NCBI GenBank assembly: GCA_013396525.1
Contig: VWYX01000352.1
Location: 558,759 to 622,758 of the forward strand
Reading direction: 5' to 3'
Length of the DNA: 64,000 bases
Origin: Chaetorhynchus papuensis
Lineage: Eukaryota > Chordata > Aves > Passeriformes > Rhipiduridae
In this document: positions 26,195 through 37,924 of the stretch, one piece after another
Layout of the letters: each line of letters opens with the position of its first letter
Position numbering within the stretch: the first letter of the stretch is position 1
The notes under the pieces: model-generated
Told to the model about the DNA's origin: nothing
The model's database searches: none
What the model saw: the letters and a program-made list of their open reading frames with translations, nothing else
Made by a program: the position numbers and the translations under genes

Positions 26195-26370
26195 CAGACT
26201 TTTTAGCACTTTTATTGCAGAAGCAATTCTAAATAACAGAGCTTGTCTTATAATAGCATTTCTGTAATAATGGTGTTTTATAACAGAAGTGCTATTATTA
26301 CAGAAATGGTATTATAATAGTAGTAGTATTATTGTAGAATCTTTTCCATAACAGGAGTGCTAAATAAGCC
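26195..26370. repeat. Long nested hairpin (inverted repeat)
   Basis: A 24-base arm at 26248-26271 is complementary to 26294-26317 with one mismatch, separated by 22 bases. Further out, 'tttagcac' at about 26200-26208 pairs with 'gtgctaaa' near 26357-26364, so the symmetry extends, with gaps, over about 170 bases. Related motifs ('ataacagaagtgct', 'ataacaggagtgct') recur within it. This fits a palindromic MITE remnant. The central stem-loop also has the size range of a microRNA precursor. No coding potential was seen. Confidence 0.75.
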
Positions 26371-29300
26371 CATTTGTACTATAGAAAATGATTGCAAACT
26401 TCTTCTATGGTGCTGAAAATGCCTAAGCCTTTATGTCTGATGTGATCCAGATTTTCAGAAGGTTCATGGAAGTCTAAAAAAAAAAAATCTTTCAAAAGGA
26501 ATCCATTCTGCAGACCAGCTGAAAACCTTGGCACAGCTCAGCAAATGGTATATCTGTCACCAAATTTTAAAATCTAACACAAATTCCAAACCAAAAGTGC
26601 TTCAATGCAGAACTTAGGAGAACATGTCTTTGGTAAGACTAAAACATTTTCAGAGCTGGAAGAAAGCACTAAAATGTCGGAATATCATCCGAGGTGATAA
26701 AAAGATGTAATATTCAATAACAGTATTACAGCAAAAGTGCCTTGGAAGAAATTTTATATCTATATCAACCACATTAATATAAATTTCTCTCATCATTCAA
26801 TAAAGTATATATTGCTTTGCCACATACTTAGGAAGCATTCATCTAAAGAATTTAACTGTATATATAGGAAATGAATAAGTAAATTTTAGTTTATAAAATC
26901 CAACTTCTTTTTATTAAAGTTATCTGGTAATACTTCAGTGCTGAGATTCTAGTGCAGTATAGAAGACAGAAAGAATTTAAGTTCCAAAGCTATTGACCTT
27001 TTTAACATTAAAATAAAATCCTATATACTTCTAGGTTGATACAATCAGATTATACTATCTGGTTAAGGTAGAGTCTATGAAACAGTAAAGTAAGAAAATT
27101 CAATAAACTCATATCCTCTGCAGGCATTTTTACATTTTTTAGACTGTCATGAAAGCTTTAGATGTGTGTTTGTAGGAAATGAACTTATTTTATTATTGAT
27201 TTCAGGCAGAAAGGGGTTTTGCTGGATCTTTTTTCACAGCCTGTGTTGCTGTAAAGAATAGTTTCTTTACAGCAGTAATACAGCTTTTAATCACAAATGA
27301 AAATTTTCACAAAATATCTTTTTTTTAAGACTGAAAGATAATTTATGACAGAGAAAGTCAAAGTTTAAAATGCAAATTTAAGATATAATTCTAATGTAAT
27401 AAAATGAAAATAAAAATTATTGATTAGCTTTTCTAATTAAGTTTCAGAAATACACATTCCAAAAATTGGCATGCTGAGAACCCTTGGAGTCAACAGAAAT
27501 TATATATTCACTTCAAAAATAATGGTAGGAGACTTGCAAAACTTTTCTTATAAAAAAGCCCCAAAATCTAATCCTGTCTCTGCCACTCCCTCTGGGTTTA
27601 TGATTACAATGTTTAATCACAGGAGCAAATATTCTTATTTATGGTCAAGTGTCTTCTCTCTGCCAGGGTTTCTTTCTGCACACACTGAAGCTGAGGATCA
27701 CTCAGCCACTCTGAAGGTTTATTGCAAATTTTGCTCCATCTCTAGAGCTCAGCATAGTGTTTTTTCTCCTTGCACTTGCATTTCTTTTTCTCTGTGATTT
27801 TTAATTCTTTCCACTCACTAGTTGGGTTACCAACAAAGTTCGTCCATTCTGCCATTACTTCTGTTGCTCCTACATGCATTTTATTTCACAACCTGCCTTG
27901 TCTTTCAATACCAGTTTCAAAGTTAATACAATGTTACAGGAGTAACAGAAGTTAATGGCTGTTTAACTTCTCATTCAAATCACTGAGAAGTCCTGCCAAG
28001 TACCCTTTGTCAAAATATTACTAATGGGCACAGTTACTGATGATGTTTCCAAATTTAATTGATAGCAGGTACAGCTTTCCAGTGCATCTTGTTTTCCTGT
28101 CCTCTACATTATGTAGGCTCTTTGGGACATGGAATACCAAGTTTTGTCTTTGTCATAGGAAAGAATATACATTCATTTGCTAAGAAGCAACAAAGAGAAA
28201 TCAGGGGAAATACCAGAATGCCACATTCTTCCTAAATAGCCTGTTGGCAGCACCTTACATGCAGGGAAGTTTCTGAGGTACCCCCTTGTGCCATGCTTTC
28301 TCCTGCCAATCCACTCTTGCTTTGCTTAGCACAAAAAGTTTTGTTATTCTTTTCAGTTATCCTGCAAAATACTTTTCTCAGATATTTCATTTGGTTTTGG
28401 CACCTCTGCACATATGTACCTTGTACACTTGACTGCTGTAAGTCCAGTCTATGCCTAACTTAAGCCATGTTATGCCTAATTTAAGCCACTGTTTTATCAT
28501 CTTCTCATAATTCCTTTAAACTCCTGACACATGAGTTTATAAATTAGGAAATGAAAGTAAATGCTTAATTTTTGTCACAGTTTGTTGATGTAATATAAAC
28601 AACCAAAACAATATGCTCTCCCTACCAGGCTTTCTATGCCCCATAAGCAAATCCAATTCAAAACGAGATCACGGTACAGTGACCTCATTCTGAATGTTAC
28701 CTTATGCTTTTGGCAGTCCAGAAGAAAACACCCCTAGCTCTTGTGCTGTGTTTCAATCTCTTTGAATTTCTCCAGGGGTTTGAATATCTGCTGAAAAGCT
28801 CTCTGCAGCTCTGAATACACCAAAAGAGGAAAGGGAAGCAAATGCAGGGTGGGGGAGGAGAAGGGAGGGGTGCAAAAAGTGAGGATTAGCTGATGTAAAA
28901 ATGTCAAGCTGCCTGCAGTGGAGGCAAGAAGGGGTCGAGGGTAATAAAGCCAATTAGCAGAGAGAGGATAAGAAGCCATATTTGAAATAAAGGAGTGATA
29001 ATTTTAAGCAGCAAGGGAGAGATTAGAATACAGAACTGCTAATGGTATGCATTTTGGGAAGGAGATGGTGGAGTACTGGATTCAGAAAGACAAGGCAAAA
29101 CCAAATACAAACCCTAACATTTTCCCTAAATGCTTAAATTAATGATCTTTCCTTTCTCTACTAGCCTCCATGCTGAATGATACACAAATTATACAGATCT
29201 CCTGATTCCTGTGCTTTCTTGCTGTAGGATTCTTGCACATATGAATATTTCTTTCTCATTTCCAAGCAAATTCTTTCCATATTTTATAATAAACTGATTT

Positions 29301-30740
29301 ACTAGAATTCCTCTTGACTAATCTTCTATTTTACATGGTCTTACAAATATTTAGTGTCAAGTATTACTTTAAAATAACCCTATTTTCTATTTTGATGTAC
29401 ATCCTATAATTACTCATTTTATTTTGTAGGCTATTTGCTGGTATATTACTAACTTGTTTTCATATTTTACACAGCTTGCTGCTTGATAATAACTGTGCAA
29501 AAGGGCACAATGCAAAATTTAGGCTTAATTTAAATTCTGATTATATTATTCTTTCTTTTTTAAATACTTCAGTCACTGAATACACTGCCTTTGTTTTTTC
29601 AACAGTTTTAGTGATCTTAAAGAATAGAATATATGCAGAACATCCCAGTCCTCACTGATTTCTAGAGTAGCTTTGACTCCTCACACTGTCAGTTTATATC
29701 AGGGGCACACCTGTAACATAAATCATCAGCATTTAAATACCTAACAGCATTTTTGTAATTATTGGGTTTAACTCACATATATTAAAAAATATATTTGAAA
29801 ACAAAATAAATTTGCCTCCTGTTTTGCTTTATCCTTATTCAGACATAACTGGCTTGAATGTAAACAATCAAGGATTCCAAGCGCAAATACACAGGATTTG
29901 TCAGTGGATATATACCAAGGCTGAACTCCATATTCCTGAAATTAAAACTCAGATTGACTTCAGCAAGATCAGCATTCACCTCATGAATGCACCATCTCAT
30001 GTTCACTAGAGAATCAAGAAAAAAAATCTTTATCAGAGCAATTCTTTGATAGGAAAAAGTCTAAAATATTATCTCAAATTGAGAGAAAGTAAGGTATTTT
30101 GAACAAATTGGTTAGTTGGGTAGCAAAGAATCACCATGAGCCAGGACTAACCATGTATATTTTTAAAAGAATTCATACATAAAATTGCTGGTATATTAAC
30201 AGTGGTATTTAAATGACCATTTAAATCTGCTATAACAGGGAAAAAACCAAAATCTGTAAAACAAGGGAAAGAGAAATGGCATTCAATAATGGCAATTCAT
30301 TAAAATGTCTCCAGAGGTGATCTGGGAGCTAAAGTGTAGAAATTCTGACTTCTTTATTAAAAAAAAAGGTTACAAATTAAAATTACAAATATGTTAGTAA
30401 ACACATGGAGCACCAGAAACCAGCTGTTTTGTAAATGGGTGCTTCACCACTCTTCTAGAGGATTTTGAGACGTATGATATGGGTGACCTCTTGGATAGGT
30501 GTCCCTCACCAAAGGATTTAAAAAGCAAACTGCAAAAATTGGGGGATAAAACAGAAGATACTTTTAAGAATTTGTTATTGATTAAAAGACAGTGAACAAT
30601 ATTCCAAATGAAGATAGGCTTTCTAAAACGAATCTTAAAAATGAGGTAAATATTGAGGTGAAAAAACAATGTGATAAACCAGCATTATTCCACACACTGT
30701 ATTTCTGGCTAGAAATACAGAAAGAGTACAGAATTTCAAA
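26371..30740. other. Unique sequence, minor repeats
   Basis: No gene was recognised. The stretch holds a two-copy 21-base tandem repeat at 28450-28491 and a possible very old repeat piece near 29880-29985 with 'attgacttcag', a phrase frequent in ancient amniote elements. The 108-codon open frame at 27471-27797 lacks recognisable domains. Confidence 0.5.
28450..28491 (+). repeat. Two-copy 21-bp tandem repeat
   Basis: The unit beginning 'tatgcctaac' and ending in 'ttaagccatgt' is repeated once with a few changes. It is probably a small replication-slippage duplication. Confidence 0.85.
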
Positions 30741-30744
30741 ATAA

Positions 30745-31275
30745 TTTAGAATGGAAGGTCATCTATTCCCACTTAAAGCTGCACTGTTTTGAAGTCAGAT
30801 CAGGTTGGCCATAGCCTTGTATGGCTGAATTTTTAATATCTCCAAGAATGACAGCTACAAATATTCTTTGCAGCCTGTTCCAGCATTTGATTTCACTTGA
30901 TGGAAAAAAACCAAAACAACTTTTCACAGCCTGATTGGAATTTCCCTTTTCATAGCTCTGATCTTTTCACTGTGTACCTCTGAAGAGTTTCTGGCTCTGT
31001 ATACTCGGTACTGTCCCACCGGTAGCTCAAGCCAGTGGCAAGGACCTCCCACAGCCTTCTTTCCTTAAGGCCAAATAAACTCACCCATCCCAGCTGCTCC
31101 TTCTGTGTCGTGCATCTTACAGCAGAGCATAAAATTGGGCAGAGCAGCAGCAAAAGTGCTGAACAGAAAGGGAAAAATGCTTCCCTCCACCTTTGCACTA
31201 TGCAATAGGCCTTCATTGCTGTGAGGGCACCGTGCTGACTCATATTCAGCCTGTCCACTGGGATCCCCAGGCTAT
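30745..31275 (-). mobile_element. CR1 LINE, 5'-truncated, minus strand
   Basis: Read on the minus strand, the segment 31258-30950 is open for 102 codons. It carries CR1 ORF2 C-terminal features: NMSQHGALTAMKA (the NMSQQCALAAKKA region), REAFFPFCSALLLLL, and SLFGLKERRL (the LFSLEKRRL region). Beyond it, 30745-30950 follows the CR1 3' region as seen on the plus strand, with 'aatatctccaagaatg', 'cctgttccagcattt' and 'ggaatttccc'. Divergence is high, so it is an old copy and cannot encode a full reverse transcriptase. The 5' (right) end stops near 31275 at the position of 'gggatccccagg'. Confidence 0.9.
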
Positions 31276-31461
31276 TCCCTACAAAGTGTCTTTTTATCCT
31301 CTCAGTACCCAGCCAATTGACAACAGGGGATGACTCAATGATTCACTGAGTGGCCCACTCAGATGGGTTCCAAAGTGCTGGGTATGAAGAATGCAGGTGG
31401 AATAGTCAAAATAACTTCTTCATTGCCACTTGGGAAAGATTTTGAGGACATTGCAGACAAT
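31276..31461. other. Spacer between two CR1 copies
   Basis: About 185 bases of unique sequence separate two minus-strand CR1 copies. Nothing else was recognised. Confidence 0.5.
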
Positions 31462-32210
31462 TCACAGAATCACAAAACTGCTTATGTTCCCTTCTTGAGG
31501 TCAAACAAACACAGCCTTTTAGCCTTTCTAAGCAGCATGAGATGTGCTCCAAGTCCTTAATCATCCAGAACTGGACCAAGCAGTCCAGATGTATCTCCTT
31601 AGTGATGAGCAGACAGCAAAGAACACCTCTCCCAGCTTTCTGGTAATGGCTTCCCTAAGGCAGCCCAGCATGTTCTTAGTGCTGTGGGTTAGTTGTCAAG
31701 GTGGTGATTGGTCAAAGGCTGGACTCGATGATCTTGCACGTCTTTTGCAACCTTAATGATTCTGTGATTCTGTTATTGGCCTTCTTTGCTGTGACAATGC
31801 ATTTCTGGTTCATGATGAGTTTGCTGTCCACCAAGGCACCAATGCCCTTCCCTGCTGAGCAGCTTTCCAGCAGGCCAGCCACTACTGTGTACTGGTGCCT
31901 CAGACTGTTGTTTCCCAGGGGCAGGATTTGGCATTTCCCTTTGTAAACCTTCATGAAATTCATCCCAGCTCCATTTCTTCAGCCTGTCTAGGTCCAGCAC
32001 ACCTCTCAGTTTTGTATCCCCCGCAAACTTGCCGAAGGTACACTCTGTCCCATCATCCAGGTCACTAACAAAAGTGACAGCAGTGGCCCCACTACCAACC
32101 CCAGCTGGACACCACAAGGCACATAATTAGTGACTTGCTTCCAGATGGACTTTCTGCCACTGATCACAATTCTATGTGCCTCTGAACTAATCTGACCTGA
32201 ACTTTGACCA
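31462..32210 (-). mobile_element. CR1 LINE, minus strand, split by nested CR1
   Basis: The left end, 'cagaatcacaaaac', is the reverse complement of a CR1 3' tail. Next come 'gagatgtgctccaagtcc' and 'cagaactggaccaagcagtc', standard phrases of antisense CR1. After an inserted plus-strand CR1 piece, the element resumes at about 31772 with 'ttggccttctttgctgtga'. The minus strand of 31773-32117 encodes pieces of the reverse transcriptase C-terminus: SDLDDGTECTFGKFAGDTKL (the NDLDDGTECTLSKFADDTKL region), then GALVDSKLIMNQKCIVTAKKAN in another frame. The ADD catalytic triplet reads AGD here. Frameshifts and the insertion make it non-functional. The match fades near 32210. Confidence 0.92.
31676..31771 (+). 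mobile_element. Short CR1 3' end nested in older CR1
   Basis: On the plus strand, 'ggctggactcgatgatcttg' followed by 'tcttttgcaacctta' and the tail 'atgattctgtgattctg' is the last ~95 bases of a CR1 element. It lies inside the minus-strand copy, splitting its 'cagcccaggatgccattggcc'-like sequence: the left piece ends near 31675 and the right piece resumes near 31772. A four-base TGTT is present on both sides and could be a target duplication or chance. The nesting shows that this insertion is the younger of the two. Confidence 0.85.
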
Positions 32211-35200
32211 CTTGGCTATGTAGAGACCAAGGGAAAAGCTCCACTAAAGATAAACATTAATTGTTCTCCCTTCATCCACCAAGCTAGTCAGGCAGTGACA
32301 TGAACAAATCAGCAGTGGTCACAGAGAAGGTAGAAAAATAAAATGAATTTACGGTAAAACAGAAGACACCACTGTGCACTATTCAAGAAATATATCTACT
32401 TAATCAATACAGCATATAACTCTGATCTGCGTTTTTCTTAAGAAAAAAAAAGAAAATAATAGCAATAGAAAAGTAGAAAAAGGCAAGAATAGTCAGAAGC
32501 ATGGTAGCACTTTAAAAGAGAAAAACCTTAGCAGATAGAACCTGACACAGACAGCATGACTGAGTGGCCATATAATAGAAATCCAAAGTCATAAACAGAG
32601 GGGAAAAAAGGAGGTTGGAATAAGTCATTATGTCTCATAGAACATACAGACACTCACTGACATCATCAAACAATAGATTTTTTAAAAAAAAAAGAAGCAC
32701 TGCTTTTTACAGCACATAATATGCTGTGGAGCTGCAGGTTTTCTTTCTGAATCTCTAGCAGCATAAATGACTTCTGAGAAGGACTGGACTAGTTGACAGA
32801 GAATAGATACATCAGCAGTTATTAAACACAGCAGTCCAACTGCAACCTCTCACTTCTGCAAGCCCTAAAGCACTGATTGCTGAAAATGCTGGAGTGAAAG
32901 CAATCCTGTATGTTCTTATTGTCTTCCTTAAGTATCCGCTACCCACCAGTGTAACAGACAAGGTGCTGTACTAGATAAACTTTCGATACAATGTATTTCG
33001 ACCATTTTTAGGATTACTCCCTAGCTAGACCTATGAACTACAGAGAAAATAAAAGTTACAGTACTGAAACTCTGGGTTAATGACTGTAACTGTTTGGTAA
33101 GGCTGCTTTTAGGGCTGCTCCACTGAATAAAATTGTCTGCCTTCACACAGCATGTCTGAAAGTACAGTCTGAAATTAATATAGTGCATGCTGGGTGCTCT
33201 GACAGTAGGTCCTTCTGGGGCTTGGTACAGATTATCAGTGGATAACAGAAATGGATGAGGGATGGGCATAGGAGAGGACTTTTCACAGCCATGGATTTGC
33301 ATCAAGTAGTGCAGGGCTTGAGACCAGAAGAGGGAAAACCAGATTTTTTGGAAATGTTTGTCTGTATCTAAAGCATTGTCTGTTATCTCGTCACTCACCT
33401 CTTACTTTCAGCTATTTAGTCAATGACCTAACTTTACAATAACTAAAACTTAGTTTTGTTTTGGACTCATGTGCTGGGTTCAGATGCCAAAGGACCCCAG
33501 GCATGCTCCATATAGTTTTTTATCCATTCTGATAATAGTCCATATTTGGTGGCTACAGACTCTGCAGTAGAGAAACTAAGGAATATGCAGTGTACATATG
33601 ACAGAATGTTCTGCCACCCGTTCCAGGGGCATGCAGTTCCATACAGTTTAAACTTGCAAAACACTAGAATAATTTGGCTGAGATATCTCTATCAGAATAC
33701 TTGTTCCAAGATGGTAATATTGAGGAAAATCTCTATACCTATTAAAAAAAAAAAAAAGTTATAAGTACAAGGACAAAGCTTTAGTACAAATTCTAAGAAT
33801 TTGGTGTTTCATAGATTTCTCCTGATTTAAAAAATAATGGTAGATTTTCTTCTTTGCTCCCATAAAATTGATTTATAATATATAATAAGAGCCACATTTC
33901 ATAGTTTGGCAGCTGGAAGATAGTTCACGGAAAAGCTCTTCTCTGGGATTTTTTTTTCCAGGGCACCATATTCTTGTTGACAAGCAGACTCCAACTGCAA
34001 GAATCTGACTGTTCCTGGTTTTGGAGGGGATTTGCAGTATGTCTTTCAACCAAGGTTCCTTCAGCAATTAGTCTGCTGTAGAGCTTCTTTACCTCATCTC
34101 CCAGGTAAAGCCCATGGTCCATTTACCTAGCCTCTTCCTCCCTTAGTATGCAAAGGTAGCTTTCTCATTTTCCTTCTCTTTGTCACTTTATCTTCTATTC
34201 GTGGCTGGGAAATTCACTAGTTATCACAATTTTCTAGTAATTATTCTCTTATACTCTTCCACACCAACAGGAGAGATTGTGGTCAGAGTAAGCCAGCACG
34301 ATGATCCCCCAGCTTTACTCAATAGACAACTCCAAAAGTTGTCATTAAGATGCCAAAATCTACTGAATGCATGTCAACAACTGTAGATAATACTGATGTA
34401 GTAAACTGGTTAATGGAACCACACTATGAAAAAATTGTCTTTGGAATGTCTGTGAGGAACTACCCACTAGAGGTATTAAGCTCATGCAAAATAAAATAAT
34501 TTTTAAACACTATTTTTCTCTCCATCTCTAAAAAAAGATGGTTCAGTTACTGAGCTTGAGGGGAGTGTGACTCCTCTCGAGGAAGCTGTACTACTCAGAC
34601 ACTATAAAACTCCTCCGTATTCCATTTTCTTATATTGTACTTTTTCCACAAAGAATTTCCCACACCCCTTCAAAGCATATTTTTAAAACCATAGGTCTTT
34701 TTGGTTAATCATTAACTTTTCTTTCATAGTAAGCTGCAACTTTGGTGTTGAAAAACCAGTTTTATATTTTTCCTGCATCTTTAAAACCTAACAAAAAAGA
34801 CCTCTTGTTTCGTACTTCTGATATTTTCATACATAGTTTCTTTTCACTATTATCACTTAGAAGCTCAAATGTGAGTAAAGACACCAGTAGCTTAGGTATC
34901 ATGGTAATTTTATGAAGATTCCAACCATAAAAATTGTGATAACACTTAGTGTTTATTGTTTGTACTAGATACACATGCCAACATGAATTCATTTTTCATG
35001 CATGTTGCGTTTTTAAGATCCTTGCTATAGGTGTTGCCACAACTTCTTAGAAATTCCAGTAAGGCAATAGTGAAACATTGTCTCAATATTCTGTGATGAT
35101 AACAGGGAGAGAAGAGGTGGCAGCTCTTTTTTCACACTTGAGGACTCTGAGCTTCTTGTACCTAAATCCCCAGCAAAGTTTCCCACATCTTAAGAAATTA

Positions 35201-37332
35201 CACTTTCCTTGTCAAACTAGTCAGAAGGATTTCATGCAAGTACAAGATCATTATTTTAGCATCTCTCATACTGCAAAGGAATCTTTTTACTGCCTTTTTA
35301 CATGTAGGAATGCAGTCTGTAGATTAGTTAGACAAAAGCACTCAGCTCCTGGCTTTGTAGTACATACTGCTCTGTCTTGTTAAAGCACAAAAAATAGGGC
35401 TAGAAAAACATCTGGGTTGATCAATCTAGTCACCCAACATGAAAAGAAACCTGTTCTATACAGTCCGTCCACAAATACATCAAGTTTCATACCAATATGG
35501 TTCATTTCTGTTATTCCTATGGCCAGCAATTCTTGGTGTCCCAGAACTGTATATTTAATAATCACAAACCTAATAATTTCCATCTTAGATTTATTAAAAA
35601 ATAGAAAAACACATCTTCGAAATTTCAAATCTCAACTTTTATTGCTAGGTTTACAAGGCTAACTGGTTATGTGGGCACACACCATTTATTTACTGCCTTT
35701 TCTTGCAATGCAAGAAAATTAAAAGGGAAAGAGGCTGTAAATGAAAAGGCTGTTATAGATGGATGTCTTCCAAGTGATATATGTGATAGAAATGATTAGC
35801 ATTAACTGATCTTCGTAAAGAATGTACAAGTATAATTCATTATAACGGCTTAGAAGTGCAATTAGTGAACGATAGTGTAAATGACACTGTTGCTCATAGA
35901 CCTACCCATAAGAGTAATTATATTTTGAAAACTACTTAGTAAAAAATTGATTGAATGGGTCCTATGGGCATAGATAATTGAGATAAAAATATGTAAACAA
36001 ATTCCCATTAATAAGTTTTACAGCAAATTTATATATTTACATGTTTAGCTAGTCTAGAAATACACATAAGGAATGAGAATTTTCTGGTGTTTCATTTTGA
36101 AGGCACATTTAAGTGAAAAAAAAATTTAATGACTTTGCAAACAGCACTATTTTTATTATCCTTACATTGCACAGATTCATTTACTTTTTCCCCTCACTGT
36201 GTCCTAATATTTCAAAAATAGCAAATTTCAGGAAAAGAACAAGGAAACAAACAAACTTGACTATTCTTAACCATTCAGTTTCAAGGATTTTCTAGTTGTG
36301 TAGCTTCAGTGTGGCACATGCTAGGCCAGAACAAAATCTCCCCAGTGGTGGTTGCAGTTATTCCTTGGGTAACAGGAGCTATATTTATGGTATGATAGTA
36401 ATATAACTATAGTTTACATAATAGTAAGTTTGACAGCATTTAATTTAGAATGTATTTTTGAGAACTTACTGATAAAACCTCATTGGCCTGATTCAATTTC
36501 ATTAACAAGTACTAATTTCCTGTACTTTTTGAGATTTCCAAAAGCTTTTATTTGATGCTGGGATTTTGCTTGGAGACTGTGTTTATTCTGAAGACCTCAG
36601 TGAATTAATGTGCAAATATTAATTAATGTGCAAATTATTATTATAAAACTGAAGTTTAAATTGAGTTTGAAAGCAAAGCAAATACTGTATAGATGTGCTT
36701 TTTCCCATGAAAATGTATTTATCTGTTTATTAGAAAGGCAGTGTTTTCAGCTACAACTTAACTTGGTTGTTAAATACAGGAAAAAAGACTACATCACCTA
36801 AATGTACAACTCCAAGCGTTAATTCTGAGAATGGACTTGACATGGGAGGATATGAGATTGATCGAGAGAAAACTTAATGCTGCATAGCAGTGGCAAAATA
36901 TTTCAGTTTTAGGCCCACAGGAGCCCCAGTGCAAATTGTTCCTGTGAATCTAAACCTTTCATCAATCAGATGTAAATTACAGCATGCATGACTGGCTGCC
37001 TTTTCCATTCTGGAGTTCCCTACAGAGAACAAGAGAGCCAACTGCTACAGAGGCTCAACTAAACTGCAGTCTTTTTGCTCCCTAGAGGTTATATACCAAC
37101 ACATCAGAAGAGACAACATTCACTTGCATTCCACATCAGGAGATCTTACAAAATCATAGACAGTGAGTCAAGCCAAAATCTTTCAGAAAAACTTATAATA
37201 CAGGGAACCAGGGAGGGGACTACGGGGGAGATGTACTGATACAGCACTAAAAGATTTCCTCCTAACACTTTTCTAACTACATGTCAAAGCTTTCCTTGAA
37301 TAGCTGGCTCAGAGAAATTGAACATAAGAGGC
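32211..37332. other. Unique sequence, no recognised gene
   Basis: No gene was recognised. The 125-codon minus-strand open frame at 33021-33398 and the 101-codon plus frame at 35078-35383 show no domain and are within chance expectation. Sequence at 35800-36050 is rich in TAAT and GATA-like words with a few CpGs and might be conserved. A tandem 'attaatgtgcaaat' pair lies at 36605-36640. Confidence 0.45.
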
Positions 37333-37924
37333 TGGATTCTGTTTTGGTTTCAGCTGGGAAGGAGTCCATTTTCTTCTTAGTAGCTGGTACAGGGATGTGT
37401 TTTGGATGAAGTATGAGAATAATGCTGGCACACACTGACGTTTCAGTTGTTGCAGTTTCTCAGGTTTTCCAATGAGGAGCTGCACAAAAAGCTAGGAGGG
37501 AACATGGCCAGGACAGCTGTCCCAAACTGGCAAAGGGATACTCCATATAGAACATCCTGCTGAGTACATAAACTGGGAGAAGTGGGCCATGAGGGGCCAA
37601 TCACTGCTTGGGCATGGGCTGGGCATCGGTCGGTGGGTGGTGAGCAATTGTGTTGGTTTTGTTGGGCTTTAGTTCTCCCTCCTTTTCATTACAATTGTTA
37701 TTATTATTATTATTGTTATTATTATATTATTATTATAATTATCATTATTATTGGATTTTTGTTTGGGTGGGGTTTTTTTAATTTTGTTTTGATTTTTATG
37801 GTGTTCTGACCTCAACCCATGAGTCTCAATTGTTTTCCCAGATTGTCCACCTTATATGTTGGAGTGGGGCAGTGGGCAAGCAGCTGTGTGGTACTTAGTT
37901 GCTGGTTGGGGTTAAACCATGACA
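37333..37924 (+). mobile_element. Solo LTR of an avian ERVL-type retrovirus
   Basis: About 590 bases match, in order, a very common avian endogenous retrovirus LTR as I remember it: 'ttttcttcttagtagctgg' (37370), 'ggccaggacagctgtccca' (37508), a TATA-like 'acataaactgggag' (37566), 'gggctgggcatcggtcgg' (37616) with 'gtggtgagcaattg', the TTA-rich repeat, 'cctcaacccatgag' (37810) and the 3' end 'cttagttgctggttggggt' with 'taaaccatgaca' (to 37924). No second LTR, primer-binding site or gag/pol/env is present nearby, so it is a solo LTR left by recombination. Ends are approximate (TG at 37333 or 37340), and no clean target duplication was seen. Open frames inside it have no meaning as genes. Confidence 0.92.
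37697..37753 (+). repeat. Imperfect (TTA)n microsatellite within the LTR
   Basis: About 55 bases of TTA units with a few G, A and C interruptions. The tract belongs to this LTR family, where it sits between the putative U3/R part and the 3' end, and is expected to vary in length between copies. Confidence 0.9.

Noticed and set aside
33021..33398. 125-codon minus-strand open frame
   Set aside because: No domain, no codon-level sign of coding, and within chance expectation for the window.
34271..34386. Acceptor-like AACAG followed by a frame ending LLNRQLQKLSLRCQ
   Set aside because: The frame ends in a stop after 38 codons, the donor is weak, and the acceptor's pyrimidine tract is broken by A residues.
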